NCBI RefSeq assembly: GCF_004193775.1
Contig: NC_041019.1
Coordinates: 12,758,204-12,822,203, forward strand
Origin: Glycine soja
Taxonomy: Eukaryota > Streptophyta > Magnoliopsida > Fabales > Fabaceae
Reading direction: 5' to 3'
Length of the DNA stretch: 64,000 nucleotides
The notes below the pieces were generated by a model. The model was not told where the DNA came from. It worked only from the letters and a program-made list of their open reading frames with translations, and ran no database searches. Position numbers and translations under genes: made by a program. This document shows positions 46,226-57,900 of the stretch, in pieces (the first letter of the stretch is position 1; the number at the start of each line of letters is the position of its first letter).

Positions 46226-48333
46226 ATGGATGAAGATCAATGGAGGTATGACTATGCGATGTCACAAGAAGTTCATATGGATTATGATTATGAAAATGAA
46301 GAAGAATGTGGGGTGAATAAACCACATGTGGATTGTTCAAATGCTTTTAATACGTCTCAGGTAATCATAGATAATTTGAGTCATTTGGTTGAATTGATGT
46401 TTTGTATAAAAATTAATATGTTTGGGTTGCGTTGTAGGTATTCGGTACTCGAGATGATATTTTGCAATGGGCTCGAACAGTTGCCCATGAAAATGGATTT
46501 GTTGCAGTGATTATGAGGTCTGACACAGAGACCGGTAGCAGAGGAAGAAGTTCATTTGTCTTAATTGGGTGTGAAAGGAGTGGTACGTACAAGTGTAGGA
46601 ATAAAGAATTCGTTAGAAAAGACACTAGGAGTAGGAAATGTGGTTGTCCCTTCAAGCTTCGTGGGAAACCAGTGCATAGAGGGGAAGGTTGGATGGTGAA
46701 GTTGATCTGTGGGATTCACAATCATGAATTGGCCAAGTCCTTAGTTGGACATCCATACGCTGGGCGATTGACTAAGGAAGAAAAGAAAATTATTGCTCAT
46801 ATGACAAAGTCGATGGTGAAACCAAAAAACATCTTGCTAACGTTGAAGGAACACAATGCCAACAGTTGCACCACGATAAATCAAATTTACAATGCAAGAA
46901 GTGCATATCGTTCTTCAATAAGAGGAGCTGATACCGAAATGCAGCATCTGATGAAGCTTCTCGAACGTGATCAATACATTCATTGGCATAGATTGAAGGA
47001 TGAAGTTGTGGTGCGTGATCTATTTTGGTGTCACCTAGATGCAGTAAAGTTATGCAATGCATGTCATCTGGTGTTTTTTTATAGACAGTACCTACAAAAC
47101 AAACAGGTATAGACTCCCACTACTTGACTTTGTTGGAGTGACACCAACGGCGATGGCATTCTCTACTGGGTTTGCATATCTGGAGGCTAAGCATGTTAAT
47201 AATATTGTATGGGCTTTGGAACGATTTCGAGGCCTATTTTTAAGAAACGATCGCCTCCCTGTTGTTATTGTCACTGACAGAGACCTAGCACTGATGAATG
47301 CAGTGAAAACTGTGTTCCCCGAGTCTACAAATTTGTTGTGCAAGTTTCATATCGATAAGAATGTGAAGGCGAAGTGCAAATCTTTAATCGGTGAAAAAAA
47401 TGCGTGGGACTATGTAATGGATAACTAGGGTACTTTGGTTGATTGTCCGTCTGAACACCAGTTCCATGAGTCACTTCAGAAGTTTCAAGTTGCTTGTTCG
47501 CCTTGGCCGATGTTCACTGACTATGTTAATGACACATGGATTATCCCCCACAAGGAAAAATTTATTACAGCATGGACGAATAAGGTCATGCACCTAGGCA
47601 ACACAACAACAAATAGGTATTAAGAACTGATTTTATTTGTTAGTAAGGATTAATAATAAATGGTATTTAATTGTTGTATATTTTGATGTTTGTTGTGTAT
47701 TTTAAATGTAGGGTTGAATCAGCTCATTGGGCACTCAAAAGAGTACTACAAAATAGCTTTGGAGACCTATGTAGTGTTTGGGATGCCATGAACAACATGA
47801 TCACGCTGCAACACGTCGAAATTAAAGCATCCTTTGAAATCAGTACGCATGTGGTTGGGCATGTATATAAAAAATCCTTATACAAGAGGCTTCTTGGGAT
47901 GGTTTCAAGGGACGCTTTAAATCAGATTGCTTCTGAGGTTGACCGTCTATGTTATCTCAGCAACAATCCCTCTTCTTGTGGTTGTGTGATGAGAAGCACG
48001 CACGGTCTTCCTTGTGCATGTGAGCTTTCTAGGTATACTGCTGGCAGCATCCCATTGAAGTCAGTCCATATGTTCTGGAGGAGACTTTGCTTTTCAGACC
48101 AAGGGTTATGTGAGATGGAAGTCAGCATCATGGAAGAGATAGAGACCATATCTAAAAGGTTTGATAAACTTGATCTGTCTGGAAAAGTAACTCTGAAGAG
48201 TAAACTCCGAGAAATTGCATACCCTGAGCATAACTCTATGTACCCTCCTCCGTCAAAGGTCAACACTAAAGGTGCACCGAAGAAACCGATGAAAAGAAGT
48301 CAAAGATCCACAAAGCGTGATCCGTTTTACTAG
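46226..48333 (+). pseudogene. MULE transposase, frameshifted
   Basis: Mutator-type transposase that would bind the inverted ends and cut with an RNase H-like DDE core. Exon 1 is 46226-46360 (MDEDQWRYDYAMSQEVHMDY), exon 2 is 46438-47616 and exon 3 starts at 47712, all with GT-AG borders. Exon 2 has a FAR1-like DNA-binding zinc region (YKCRNKEF, RKCGCPFKLRGK, HNHELAKS). The MULE core follows: IDSTYKTNRYRLPLLDFVGV, VTDRDLALMNAV and KFHIDKN. Exon 3 has the SWIM-type zinc motif CGCVMRSTHGLPCACEL. Lesions are a frameshift in a seven-T run at 47074-47080, a TAG at 47426-47428 and a stop/frameshift at 48331-48333, where the OTU region begins. Confidence 0.92.
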
Positions 48334-48431
48334 AGTATGTTGATGCTTTTCATTCTGTTCAAAGCAGCAACTCTCCAGTCAAACGCAGTGCATCATGTTT
48401 TGAACCGCCTCAGCCAACAAGGATCATCCTG

Positions 48432-49205
48432 ATGTTGGATCAATTTGCGCCATTCATTCAAGGTTTCATTCGTGACGTTGTGGATGTGAAAGCGGACGGT
48501 AACTGTGGATATCGGTCCATTGCCCCTTTATTAGGTATGGGGGAAGATTCGTGGCCGTTAGTGCGTAATGAATTGATTAAAGAACTTGGCAGGTGGTTGC
48601 ATGAGTACATGAACCTCTTCGGTGGCACAGAGAGATTTGAACAATTAAAGTTGTCCCTACTTGTTGATGGGTTTTCGAAGGTATGTTTTTAGGTTAATTT
48701 TTTTAATAACAAACTTTAAATTACTTACATGTGTATGTTTGGTTGGTTCAGGTTAGTGTGGACAAGTGGATGGATATAACAGAAATGGGATATGTGATTG
48801 CATCACGGTATAACATAATCCTTGTATCGTTGTCCCGACAACAAAGCATGACATTTTTTCCTCTTAGAAGTCAACCACCACCTGATTCTTCTGGGCACCG
48901 CATGATATGTGTCAGTCACGTGTTTGGAAATCATTTTGTTCAGGTACATTGAATATAGTTAGTATAACAATTATGCAATGACTTCACTGGTTCATTTGAC
49001 ACGGTCACCGCATTATATAATCTTTGTTCATGTACAACAGGTTTATTTGAAAGACCATTGTCCCTTATCGCCTCCAGCATTGTTGTGGTCAAGCAATTGT
49101 TATTCTCAGGCAAAGCAGTGGACAATTCCATATATTAGTAGAATGCAGCAATACACAAGCTTGATGTCATTCAAAAGACACTATGTCGACCTAAATGAAG
49201 ACTAA
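48432..49205 (+). CDS. OTU-like cysteine protease region, three open exons
   Basis: Three exons, 48432-48680, 48752-48943 and 49041-49205, have GT-AG borders and lengths of 249, 192 and 165 nt, all phase 0. They join into one open frame of 201 residues. The first holds the catalytic Cys box VKADGNCGYRSIAPLLGM and the second ends at the His box VFGNHFVQ/VYL, the standard order in OTU deubiquitinase-type proteases. In related legume MULE proteins this lies at the C-terminus of the transposase, and here it is separated from it by a frameshift at 48331. The ATG at 48432 is simply the first Met of the open part; the true start may lie upstream. Activity on ubiquitin is inferred from the fold only. 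Confidence 0.8.
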
Positions 49206-49561
49206 ACATGCATTATTTATGTAATTGTATTCATCATGCGATATAATTTTTTGTAACTCATTACTAACCAATTAATATTATTAAGTACTCGTTTGGTTAA
49301 GCAAGAAAATTGTTGGTCCAACAAAAATCATTTACGCCTGTAGCATACATCATTGTCATAATTGACAACACATAATGACATGCATGCGTATTAAAGTTTG
49401 AGTGCGACAACACATTGACTGACTTGACTATACATTCTAAAGGAAACATAAACACGAAACATGTTCATGCGTGTCTATTTTTTTGTAAACAAAGTTAAGC
49501 AATCGCTCGGTCACAACCATCTATATATATAGCAGACACGGCTAATAAATCACACATTATC
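49206..49561 (+). promoter_or_regulatory. Spacer with TATA box for the second MULE ORF
   Basis: 356 bp of non-coding DNA. TATATATATA at 49522-49531 lies 41-78 bp upstream of the two candidate start codons of the next ORF (TTG/ATG region at 49562 and ATG at 49598), well placed for a core promoter. Confidence 0.5.
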
Positions 49562-50353
49562 TTGCTTTCAAATAGTCTCCCAATTGATACACAAAGTATG
49601 ACATTTTTAGGAGAAACTAGCAGTCAGACGATTGTCAACTATAGGTTGGCTTTCATTTTTCCAAATGGATCAATTATTCACAATGATACTGGTGTTTACT
49701 TCCAAACTTCAACTCCGGTGCCCATTCGAGTAACAAATAGCTGTGATTTTGCAAGCCTAAAAACCAGAATACACAATACCCTTCAGCTATCTGACAAACA
49801 ATTTTTGGATGAAATTCACTACCGGAAGCCATTCACCGATACAGGTAACCAAATTCGCTTTCAGTGTATGAAATTGATAAATGATGACGATGTCAACACA
49901 ATGTTAATGTGTAATGATCAATTTTCTTGTGTTGGTCTGATTGAGTTATTATGCACCGTTGGAAGAACACCAGATGGAATAATAAACTTACTTGAACGCA
50001 CTATGTCCCGTACTCATGACGCGATCCTGTATTACAACGGGAAATGGAACATGCCACCGCAGAACAAATTTGTTGGATGCGCGTTCACAGGAAAAAATCC
50101 TAAGAAATTTCAAATTCCTTCAACATGTACCATCGATGAACTGAAGAATTTAATAAAGCAAGTTGCACCTAAAGGGATTCCCCCTCTTGGAATTCACGAA
50201 TCACAAACGGTAAGACGATTGTTTTTCCGCCAACCAGCTCGCTTTGAGTATTCAGATACACTTATAAAATATGAAATAAATGAGCTGAGGACCAACGAAG
50301 AACTGCTGAAGGTGTTAGTACAATCTAACTACTGGAAAAATATGGACCAATAG
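49562..50353 (+). CDS. MULE-borne ORF of unknown function, intact
   Basis: An uninterrupted frame of up to 263 residues. A better start is probably the ATG at 49598 (MTFLGETSSQTIVNYRLAFI), giving about 251 residues, because 49562 is not an ATG. There is no signal peptide or membrane segment, and no catalytic motif that I recognise. The N-terminal half has alternating beta-type segments (YFQTSTPVPIRVTN, LIELLCTVGRTPDGIINLLE). The C-terminal half includes LYYNGKWNMPPQNKFVGCAF and FRQPARFEYSDTLIKYEINE. It lies downstream of the OTU exons in the same orientation and inside the MULE borders. It could be an accessory transposition protein, analogous in position to mudrB-like second genes, but no similarity is claimed. 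Confidence 0.65.
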   Translation: MLSNSLPIDTQSMTFLGETSSQTIVNYRLAFIFPNGSIIHNDTGVYFQTSTPVPIRVTNSCDFASLKTRIHNTLQLSDKQFLDEIHYRKPFTDTGNQIRFQCMKLINDDDVNTMLMCNDQFSCVGLIELLCTVGRTPDGIINLLERTMSRTHDAILYYNGKWNMPPQNKFVGCAFTGKNPKKFQIPSTCTIDELKNLIKQVAPKGIPPLGIHESQTVRRLFFRQPARFEYSDTLIKYEINELRTNEELLKVLVQSNYWKNMDQ

Positions 50354-50549
50354 AAATTTTAGTTGTCTTTACTAAATATGTTGTGAAAATCGAAGACGAG
50401 GTCACTAGGACATCGCTAAACAACTGAATGCGATGCATATTTTTTGCTTTTTCGTTGATGTAACCTTTATCTGTTTACGGCGTGTTTAATTCCCATAATA
50501 AATTTGAATGTGTTGTTTCAATGGTCCAAAAAATTAATTGTTAGAAGGG

Positions 50550-51301
50550 TCGGATTCCTATTTTTTTAGATTTTGTGGCTTTGTTTTAAGGTGTTATTTG
50601 ACGGAACCGGGGAACGGGAATAATTTTTTTGGATTCTTTGACGTCCAAACATGAGAAATAGCCACCCTCCATTGTCTCACAACACTGGCACACCCACGGA
50701 AAAAAATCTCAAACATGGGTACTTGAACATGAAAAAGGGTCCCTTTCCTATTTTTTTGGATTTTCTGGCTTTGTTTTTAGGTGTTATTTGATGGAACCGG
50801 GGAACGGGAATAATTTTTTTGGGTTCTTTGATGTCCAAACATAAGAAATAGCCGCCCTCCATTGTCTCACGGCACTGGCACACCCACAGAAAAAAATCCC
50901 AAACATGGGTACTTGAATATGAAAAAAGGTCTCTTTCCTATTTTTTTGGATTTTCTGGCTTTTTTTTACATGTTATTTGACGGAACCGGGGAACGGGAAT
51001 AATTTTTTTGGGTTCTTTGACGTCCAAACATGAGAAATAGCCTCCCTCAATTGTCTCACGGCACTGGCACACCCACAGAAAAAAATCCCAAACATGGGTA
51101 CTTGAACATGAAAAAGGATCCCTTTCCTATTTTTTTGGATTTTCTGGCTTTGTTTTTACGTATTATTTGACGGAACCGAGGAACGGAAATAATTTTTTTG
51201 GGTTCTTTGACGTCCAAACATGAGAAATAGCGGCCCTCCATTGTCTCACGGCACTAGCACACCCACAGAAAAAAATCTCAAACATGTGTACTTGAACATG
51301 A
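50550..51301. repeat. Four tandem copies of a roughly 190-bp unit
   Basis: The landmark ACGGAACCGGGGAACGGG recurs at 50601, 50791, 50980 and 51170, so the period is 189-190 bp. Copies are about 95% alike by eye. The array lies between the convergent second ORF and the plant-mobile-domain gene. Minus-strand frames inside it (50677-50883, 51056-51241) are by-products of the repeat. Confidence 0.95.
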
Positions 51302-51596
51302 TTTTTATTTTAAAGTGATCGTTGTAGTATCTTATATGGCGATTTCATTGTCATGTATTTTTTTTTTAATATTTTGTTTTTGGTACGAGCTTATTATTTT
51401 TTATATAAAAAAATTTATATTAATAGTGTAAATTATGATCGAATCATAATTTATTATATATGATAATTACTTTAAATATCTTACTAACACATAATTATGA
51501 ATTATGAATTATGAATGATTTTAAAAATATTTATTTTTAATGTAATTCTTATGAACAAAACTCATGATTTTAGGTTCACTTTTTTTAAAAATAAAT

Positions 51597-53241
51597 TTAA
51601 AACACTCGAAAACTTCGCTTAAGGACCACAATCCGAATCAGAATCCATACGTCAGTTAATATCATAAAATAATAAACTGTGCAAAACAAGTCAACTATAT
51701 TAAACAAAAAACTGTAATAATTACAAATATTCATGTCAACTACAAGACAAAAAAAATACAATAACCAATGCTCCGTGCGGCGTCTCTGACGAGCCCTGAC
51801 ACTTCCATCAGCACTGGCTCCCCCTCTAGCGATCGTCAGGCAGTCCTGCATAATCGCATATAATTCTGTGCCTGCAGTGACCATCCTAAGGTTGAGCACA
51901 CGCTCCAACCTCTGTGCAATCGTCTCATATCTGTCGTAATCATCCTGTCACAGTCATTAAAAACATTTATTATAAAATTTAAAATAAATAACAACTCATC
52001 AAACATTAAGCGCGCAAAAAATCTTACCACATGTGGAGGGGGGTCAAATGCCACTGGAACCTGGGGGCTGGGCGGCTGTATGCACTCCTTAGGGTCTACA
52101 GCTAGTGCATCTCTCGGTTGGTCACCTGCCTGGGTCGGTATCATGAATGGGTGAGATATGCGGAAAAACCACTCCATGTAATCCGCAGATACCTTCCCAG
52201 GCACTAGACAAAGCTCACCTGCAGGTAGTACGTACTCCGCAAAATGCATCCACCTGTCATCTATATCATCGTGTGACAATCAAGCACTAACAGGCGGCGG
52301 AACGATGCTCTGGATGTAACCAAACTGTCGTACCACCCTCTTCGGTTGAGTTGTGACCACCATAGGACCCCATCTCAGCTGACCCTGGAATGATGAAATC
52401 ACCTCAAAGGCCCTAACCCCCCGATGCTCCGTGTACGGCAACCAGGACACATCTGTGACGGTCAAAGCATCACAACGTGCCCTATAAGGTGCTCCTGTGA
52501 TTCCCTTCATGTGCGCCTTCGACGTCAACCACCGGGAAGCACGTGGGGACGTCTCCTGGTATGTATCATCTATCACGCATTGGTGCACACTAGGGAAGTG
52601 CTCATAGATCCAGCACTACACAATAAATAAGGTTAACATAACATAACAACATTTTAAAATCATAATCGAACGTAACATATTAAAAAACACAAAATTTACC
52701 TGTAATAGCGTCAAGTACCCCGCAAGCTATCATGTGGTGGTCCTAGAAGCCTCATCTAACTGGTCATACATATGAACCAGCGCGACAACTCCCCAAGCAT
52801 AACCACCACTCTAAGCGAGGTCCCGAAAAGCGTCAAGGTGAACCACATGCACGTATGTTGTTGCACTCTTATTAGCAAAAAGAGTGCAACTGACCAGGTG
52901 CAGCAGATAAGCGCGAGCTGCTACAATCCACCGCCAAGTCTGACATCTCATCTCATAAATGTCTCGAACCCATCCTAGTCGTACATATGTCCCACGTGTC
53001 AGTGCTGTCTCGGCTCTGGCCTCCTCGGCAGACACCTCAAGCAACTCTGTCAGCAAAAATCTCGTCTCCTCTATAGAAAGAGCATGAAAACTGTGCAACG
53101 CGCCAGTGATGGACAAATGAAGGAGTGACGACACATCATCCAATGTGATCGTCAACTCTCCTACCGGAAGGTGGAAGGTGCTGGTCTCACCGTGCCACCT
53201 CTCCACGAATGCGGATATCAGTTCAGGATCGCCAGTAATAA
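51597..53241 (-). pseudogene. Plant mobile domain (MAIN-like) protein pseudogene
   Basis: Minus-strand exons 53241-52700, 52615-52028 and 51944-51597 have GT-AG borders. They encode DPELISAFVERWHGETSTFH, LTITLDDVSSLLHLSITG and VRDIYEMRCQTWRWIVAARA, typical of the plant mobile domain shared by MAIN/MAIL proteins and many transposons. Exon 2 has CWIYEHFPSVHQCVIDD and MEWFFRISHPFMIPTQAG. The last exon has ERVLNLRMVTAGTELYAIM. In-frame stops occur at 52811-52813, again near 52733, and at 52280-52282. The first exon is missing: left of the acceptor at 53242-53243 lies only AT-rich repeat DNA. The domain's link to chromatin silencing and to MULEs is known from the family. Confidence 0.87.
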
Positions 53242-53259
53242 CTGAACAACCGATCAAAT

Positions 53260-54310
53260 AAAACTAATTTAAATCAAATTATTTGAAAACATACACAACA
53301 TAATTTAAAAAAAAAATTAAACAACTTCATTTATAAAAAAAACACAACTAATGTAAAAAAAATTAATTAGTAAACATCCACAACTTAATTTTAAAAAAAA
53401 TTAAAAACTTCATTTATAAAAAAAACACAACTAAATTATTTAGTAAACATCCACAACTTAATTTTAAAAAAAAATAAACAACTTCATTTATTAAAAAAAA
53501 CACAACTAATATAAAAATAATTAATTACTAAACATCCACAACTTAATTTTAAAAAATCATTTATAAAAAACCACAACTAATGTTAAAAAAAAATAGTAAA
53601 CATCCACAACTTAATTTTAAAAAAAAAATTAAAAACTTCATTTATAAAAAAAAACACAACTAAATTATTTAGTAAACATCCACAACTTAATTTTTTTAAA
53701 AAAATAAACAACTTCATTTATAAAAAAAACACAACTAATATAAAAATAATTAATTACTAAACATCCACAACTTAATTTAAAAATAAAACTTCATTTATAA
53801 AAAACCACAACTAATGTACAAATAATTAATTATTAAACATCCACAACTTAATTTTAAAAAAAAATAAACAACTTCATTTATAAAAAAATACTTTAGTTAT
53901 AATAAAATAAACAACTTTATTTATAATAAAATAAAAAAGTTTATTTATAGAAAAAAAAACACAACTAATTTCAAAATATATAATTAGTAAAGATACACAA
54001 CTAAAATTATATATAAAAATAAAACAAAAATGGGAAAAAAAATTGAAAACATACACAACTTAATTTATATCATATATAAAAAATAATTAGTATTTAAAAA
54101 AAATTTCCAAATCACACACAACTTTATTTATAAAAATAAACTACTTCATTTATAAAAAAAATACATAAGTAATTTAAAATTAAATAATTAGTAAAATACT
54201 CAACTAAAATGATATAAAAACTAAACAAAAACAATTAACAAAAATAACCAACTTAATTTATACAAATAACCAACTTTATTTATAAATAAAATACACTAAC
54301 TTTTTTTTAA
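53260..54310. repeat. AT-rich degenerate tandem repeats
   Basis: Units of the type AACATCCACAACTTAATTTT, AACTTCATTTATAAAAAA and ACACAACTAATATAAAAA alternate about eight times with steps of 60-125 bp. Similarity fades after 53950. No gene is present. Confidence 0.85.
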
Positions 54311-54339
54311 AAAAAATATTTAAAAAAAAACCCAACTTC

Positions 54340-54575
54340 TAGAAGAAGTTGTTCTTCCGGAAACTTTCCGGAAGAAGGGGTCTTTCGAAAAGTGCTTCCG
54401 GAAGAACCCTTCTTCCGGAAAGTTTCCGGAAGAGGTGTTTCGGAAGCTTTCCAGAAGACCAGTACTTCCGGAAGACGTTTCATTACTTTCGAAAGAACCC
54501 TTCTTCCGGAAATCTTCCAGAAGACCTTCTTCCGGAAGTTCCGGGAAGAACACTAAAAGGATCTTCCGGAAGGCA
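54340..54575. repeat. Right subterminal TTCCGGAA palindrome cluster
   Basis: Nine TTCCGGAA sites in about 235 bp, mirroring the left clusters of the MULE. Variants such as TTTCGAAAG and CTTCCAGAAG are interspersed, as expected from CpG decay of the same motif. Confidence 0.92.
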
Positions 54576-54944
54576 CCACCGTAAGCTCCCCTTCCCCATT
54601 TTTTTCGGCGTCTTCTACCCTAAGGTTCCACTAACCTAAGGTTCTTCTAACCTACCCTAAATGCTACAACTATAGTGCATAATAAAAGCAAAGGGAAGGT
54701 TAGGGACACCTACCTCGAACGAAAATGGCGTCCAAGCGAAACAAGCAGCAGTCGGGCTCGCGGAGAGGAGAAAACACAGGCTCTCGGAAGAGGGAAGAAA
54801 AGCAGAAGCAAGAAGAAGAGGCGTGAATGATTCCAGGAGAGGAGAGGGAAAGCTTTTTAAACGTTTTATTTAACTTTTTTAATGAATGGCAAAATGGCCC
54901 ATTCACTTAGTTGCTGGGTGCACCTAGCATTTCCCAATATTCAA

Positions 54945-57900
54945 CCTGATACTACATTTGTTGATCATTGTGAACACTAAGAATATGAACATCAAACAGT
55001 TATAACTTGATCAAGAATAAAGTTACCCCCTATTGTTATAACTTGATCAAGAATTAAGTCATTACCCTTGAAAGGTGTTGGGCTTTGTGCTAGAGAATCT
55101 AACTCATCTTTAACTCCTGTATGCCACCAACATCATTGTAGCAATTAAGCGTTTAATATGCATAGTCACTCCAGAAAATTTCTTATCATGTAAGTGTTAA
55201 AAATTCCTCTTATATATGCCATCCATTTTCACGACATCTCTTCCACACAAGAGTACTGGCAGAACATAGGGAACTCAAACCTCGATCCAATTGAAGCATA
55301 CCAAATTCAACATTCTTTAGCAGTTCATTTTTAAGTAAATAATTTATTTCAATCACATCAACAAATTATCTGAAACACGTCAACATTTCACCTTGAATAC
55401 ATCATCCATGTCCATCCAAATGAGATAGAAACGAAAAAGAAAAAAATAAATAACAAAACCTTTTATCTCATTACTATTACTATTTGAAGGAAGGGAACTA
55501 AAGTACCATAACAACAAAAAAGGAAATGTAGTGACGAAAAGGAAAACACAAATATTAATTTGCAAGATTTTGTAATATGATATGTGAAATATAGATGAGT
55601 AGGGAAAATAATATAGGATCTTTTAAAATAAATTTATCCAAAAGTTAATTTATAAAAACTCTTTCATATAATTTCTTTAAAGATGAATTTTAATTTATGC
55701 AAAAATTAATTTTAATTTATAGAAAATTTATTTCCATTTTATTTTCTTCTCTTATAAAAACTTTTGGATAAGTTTATTCAAAGAGATCCTAAAAGGCTAT
55801 ATAGTGTTGTCTTGACCATAACATTACTAGGAATAACCAGGAAGATAGATAAGACAATAAAGGAAAAATACCATCTCTACACAGTGGAATTTGATAATAC
55901 GATTAATATGTACAATAAAGATATATCAAAACTCTTTAATAAAGATTTTTTTTTTATCTCTTACTCTCACTAGATGTGAAATAGAATTGAAGTGTCCACT
56001 AACCATTTATTTTGTAATTATATAATGCGATGAATATGTTCTTATTCCAAATGGAAGAGAGGAAAAAAATTATCCCACTAAGATAATTTTAATCAATAGA
56101 CAGACTCATATGGGTCGTTGGTATAATTAGTATGCACGTAAACCTAATTATTATCAAAAAATTTCTTTAGTCAGAAAAGAAACGTAGTGTATATATTTGA
56201 ATTTTTGTTTAAAAAACTCTAAATTAAAATCCAGTTAAAAACCTATTTCTTCTAAATTTTGTTCTAACCGATGCTCAGAAAATAAATCATAATACACGTT
56301 AGCGTATTCTTTGATGCATGTGGTATGCCCTTGGTGACAGTTCCCAATTCACGTGTATCCCACCATAAAAGGCTAGTATGTTAAGATACATATGTATTTT
56401 TACATTAAATTTAGTTCACCTAATTGATTTGATTGATGACTCCCTCAACTCATAGTTAAACGTGTCTCTGGCGTTCAAAAAGGGTTCCAATTTGCTTACC
56501 TATGCCTGCACAATCAAACAATAACTCTGTTGTTTGGCGGAGGAAATTATGCCTATACTCATGCTGCCTGGTAGTCAAAGAAGATTATTCTCCCCATAAA
56601 ACACGACCAATTAAATGCACAACAAATATATAGGTGACTAGTAAACAATCACATTTCCCACGTCATTATCACAACTATGTTTTCAAATAATAGAAGTGGA
56701 TTTTGTATAAAATGATTTTTTTGTACAAAGTTGGAAAAAAAAAAGTACGAGTCTTTGGCTTGAGGGGAGAAAATTAATAGCAAAAGAACACTAGATGAAA
56801 ACAAAAAATAGAGCGAAGGACACGCGCGTACCTGCCACCTAAGGACAACATTCATATACGTTTGAAAATATACGCCAAATTTATTAATTATTAATTTTTA
56901 TCAAAAAATTTAATTGATTATTTTTATTATAATTTTTTCTTCTAATTACATTTTTTATTTGCAAAATTTAAACTAAGATCTTACTGATAAAACCCAATAT
57001 TACTTAAATCAACTTGTTAGTTACTTTCATATAATTTGTCATATAAAAAGTATTAACTTTTGTAATAATTATCAAAAGTAAATTCTACTTTTAATTAGTC
57101 ATATAAATAAGCATTCAAACTTTATACAGTTGGAGCTATTTTCTATGGAATACTAGTAATCAGAATCATTTAACAAGAAGAAAGGCCTACGAAGAAAGAG
57201 AGGGAAAGGAAAGGGCGAAAGAAAGATTACGTTAGCAAAATTTAAAATAGGCATGTGTTATTATTTTAGAGTAGCCTGAAATTCCCAAATACAATAAAGG
57301 AAGATGGCAAAATGTTTGATGAAGAGACACCTAACAATAGAGCTGACCCAGTCTTAATTTGTTTCCATGCTCATTTTCTTTGTTTTTGTTAAAAAATTGT
57401 GCCACATACCTAACAGATGAGCCATTGAATAATATATGGGAAAAACCATATTGCATTTGACCAGTTATTCAAGAAAAAAGAGAGATTTAAAACAAAGATA
57501 GATTATAGAAAAAAGAAATGTATATATAAGTAAATGGTCCATAAGAAAGTAGAATATCATTAGCAAATATTACAGCAAATCATAACGTGTAACTTATTAC
57601 TTGATTTAGAGAATATAGGCACAACATAGAAATTGTTGTCATTGCTAGCTAACGAAACCAGGTTTCTTGTATGCAAGGAGGAATTTTCCTTTTTAGAGAA
57701 TGCGTAAACAAAAAGAAAACCAAGCATGACAGATTGACAGTAAGAGGCATTATCATATTGAATTGACAGTGACAATGAACTCAAAATTGAAGCAGTTAAT
57801 AAATGTGTACAAAACAATGAAATGTTTGTATTTGTAAATGACCTTGTTCCTATAATTTACCTAGGCCTAGTTCTATACCACCTGAAGAAACTAAATATGA

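Larger units (their letters stand above)
44671..54935 (+). mobile_element. Autonomous-type Mutator-like element (MULE), 10.3 kb
   Basis: Begins GGGAGTTGCTACGTTCACCC and ends, read in reverse, GGGAAATGCTAGGTGCACCC. The inverted ends also share GTGAATGGGC about 50 bp inside. The flanks carry a 9-bp target duplication with one mismatch (AGTATTCAA at 44662-44670, AATATTCAA at 54936-54944), the MULE hallmark. Inside are a plus-strand transposase leading into an OTU-like protease region, a second plus-strand ORF, a 190-bp tandem array, and a minus-strand plant-mobile-domain gene. Subterminal zones are filled with TTCCGGAA palindromes. The transposase has frameshifts, so this copy is probably not autonomous now. 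Confidence 0.92.

Noticed and set aside
50550..51301. Tandem array considered as a CRISPR-like array
   Set aside because: The 190-bp units are near-identical throughout with no short repeat/unique spacer structure, and the host is a plant.
53874..54056. Phe/Tyr-rich minus-strand frame
   Set aside because: It is a product of AT-rich tandem repeats with low-complexity composition.
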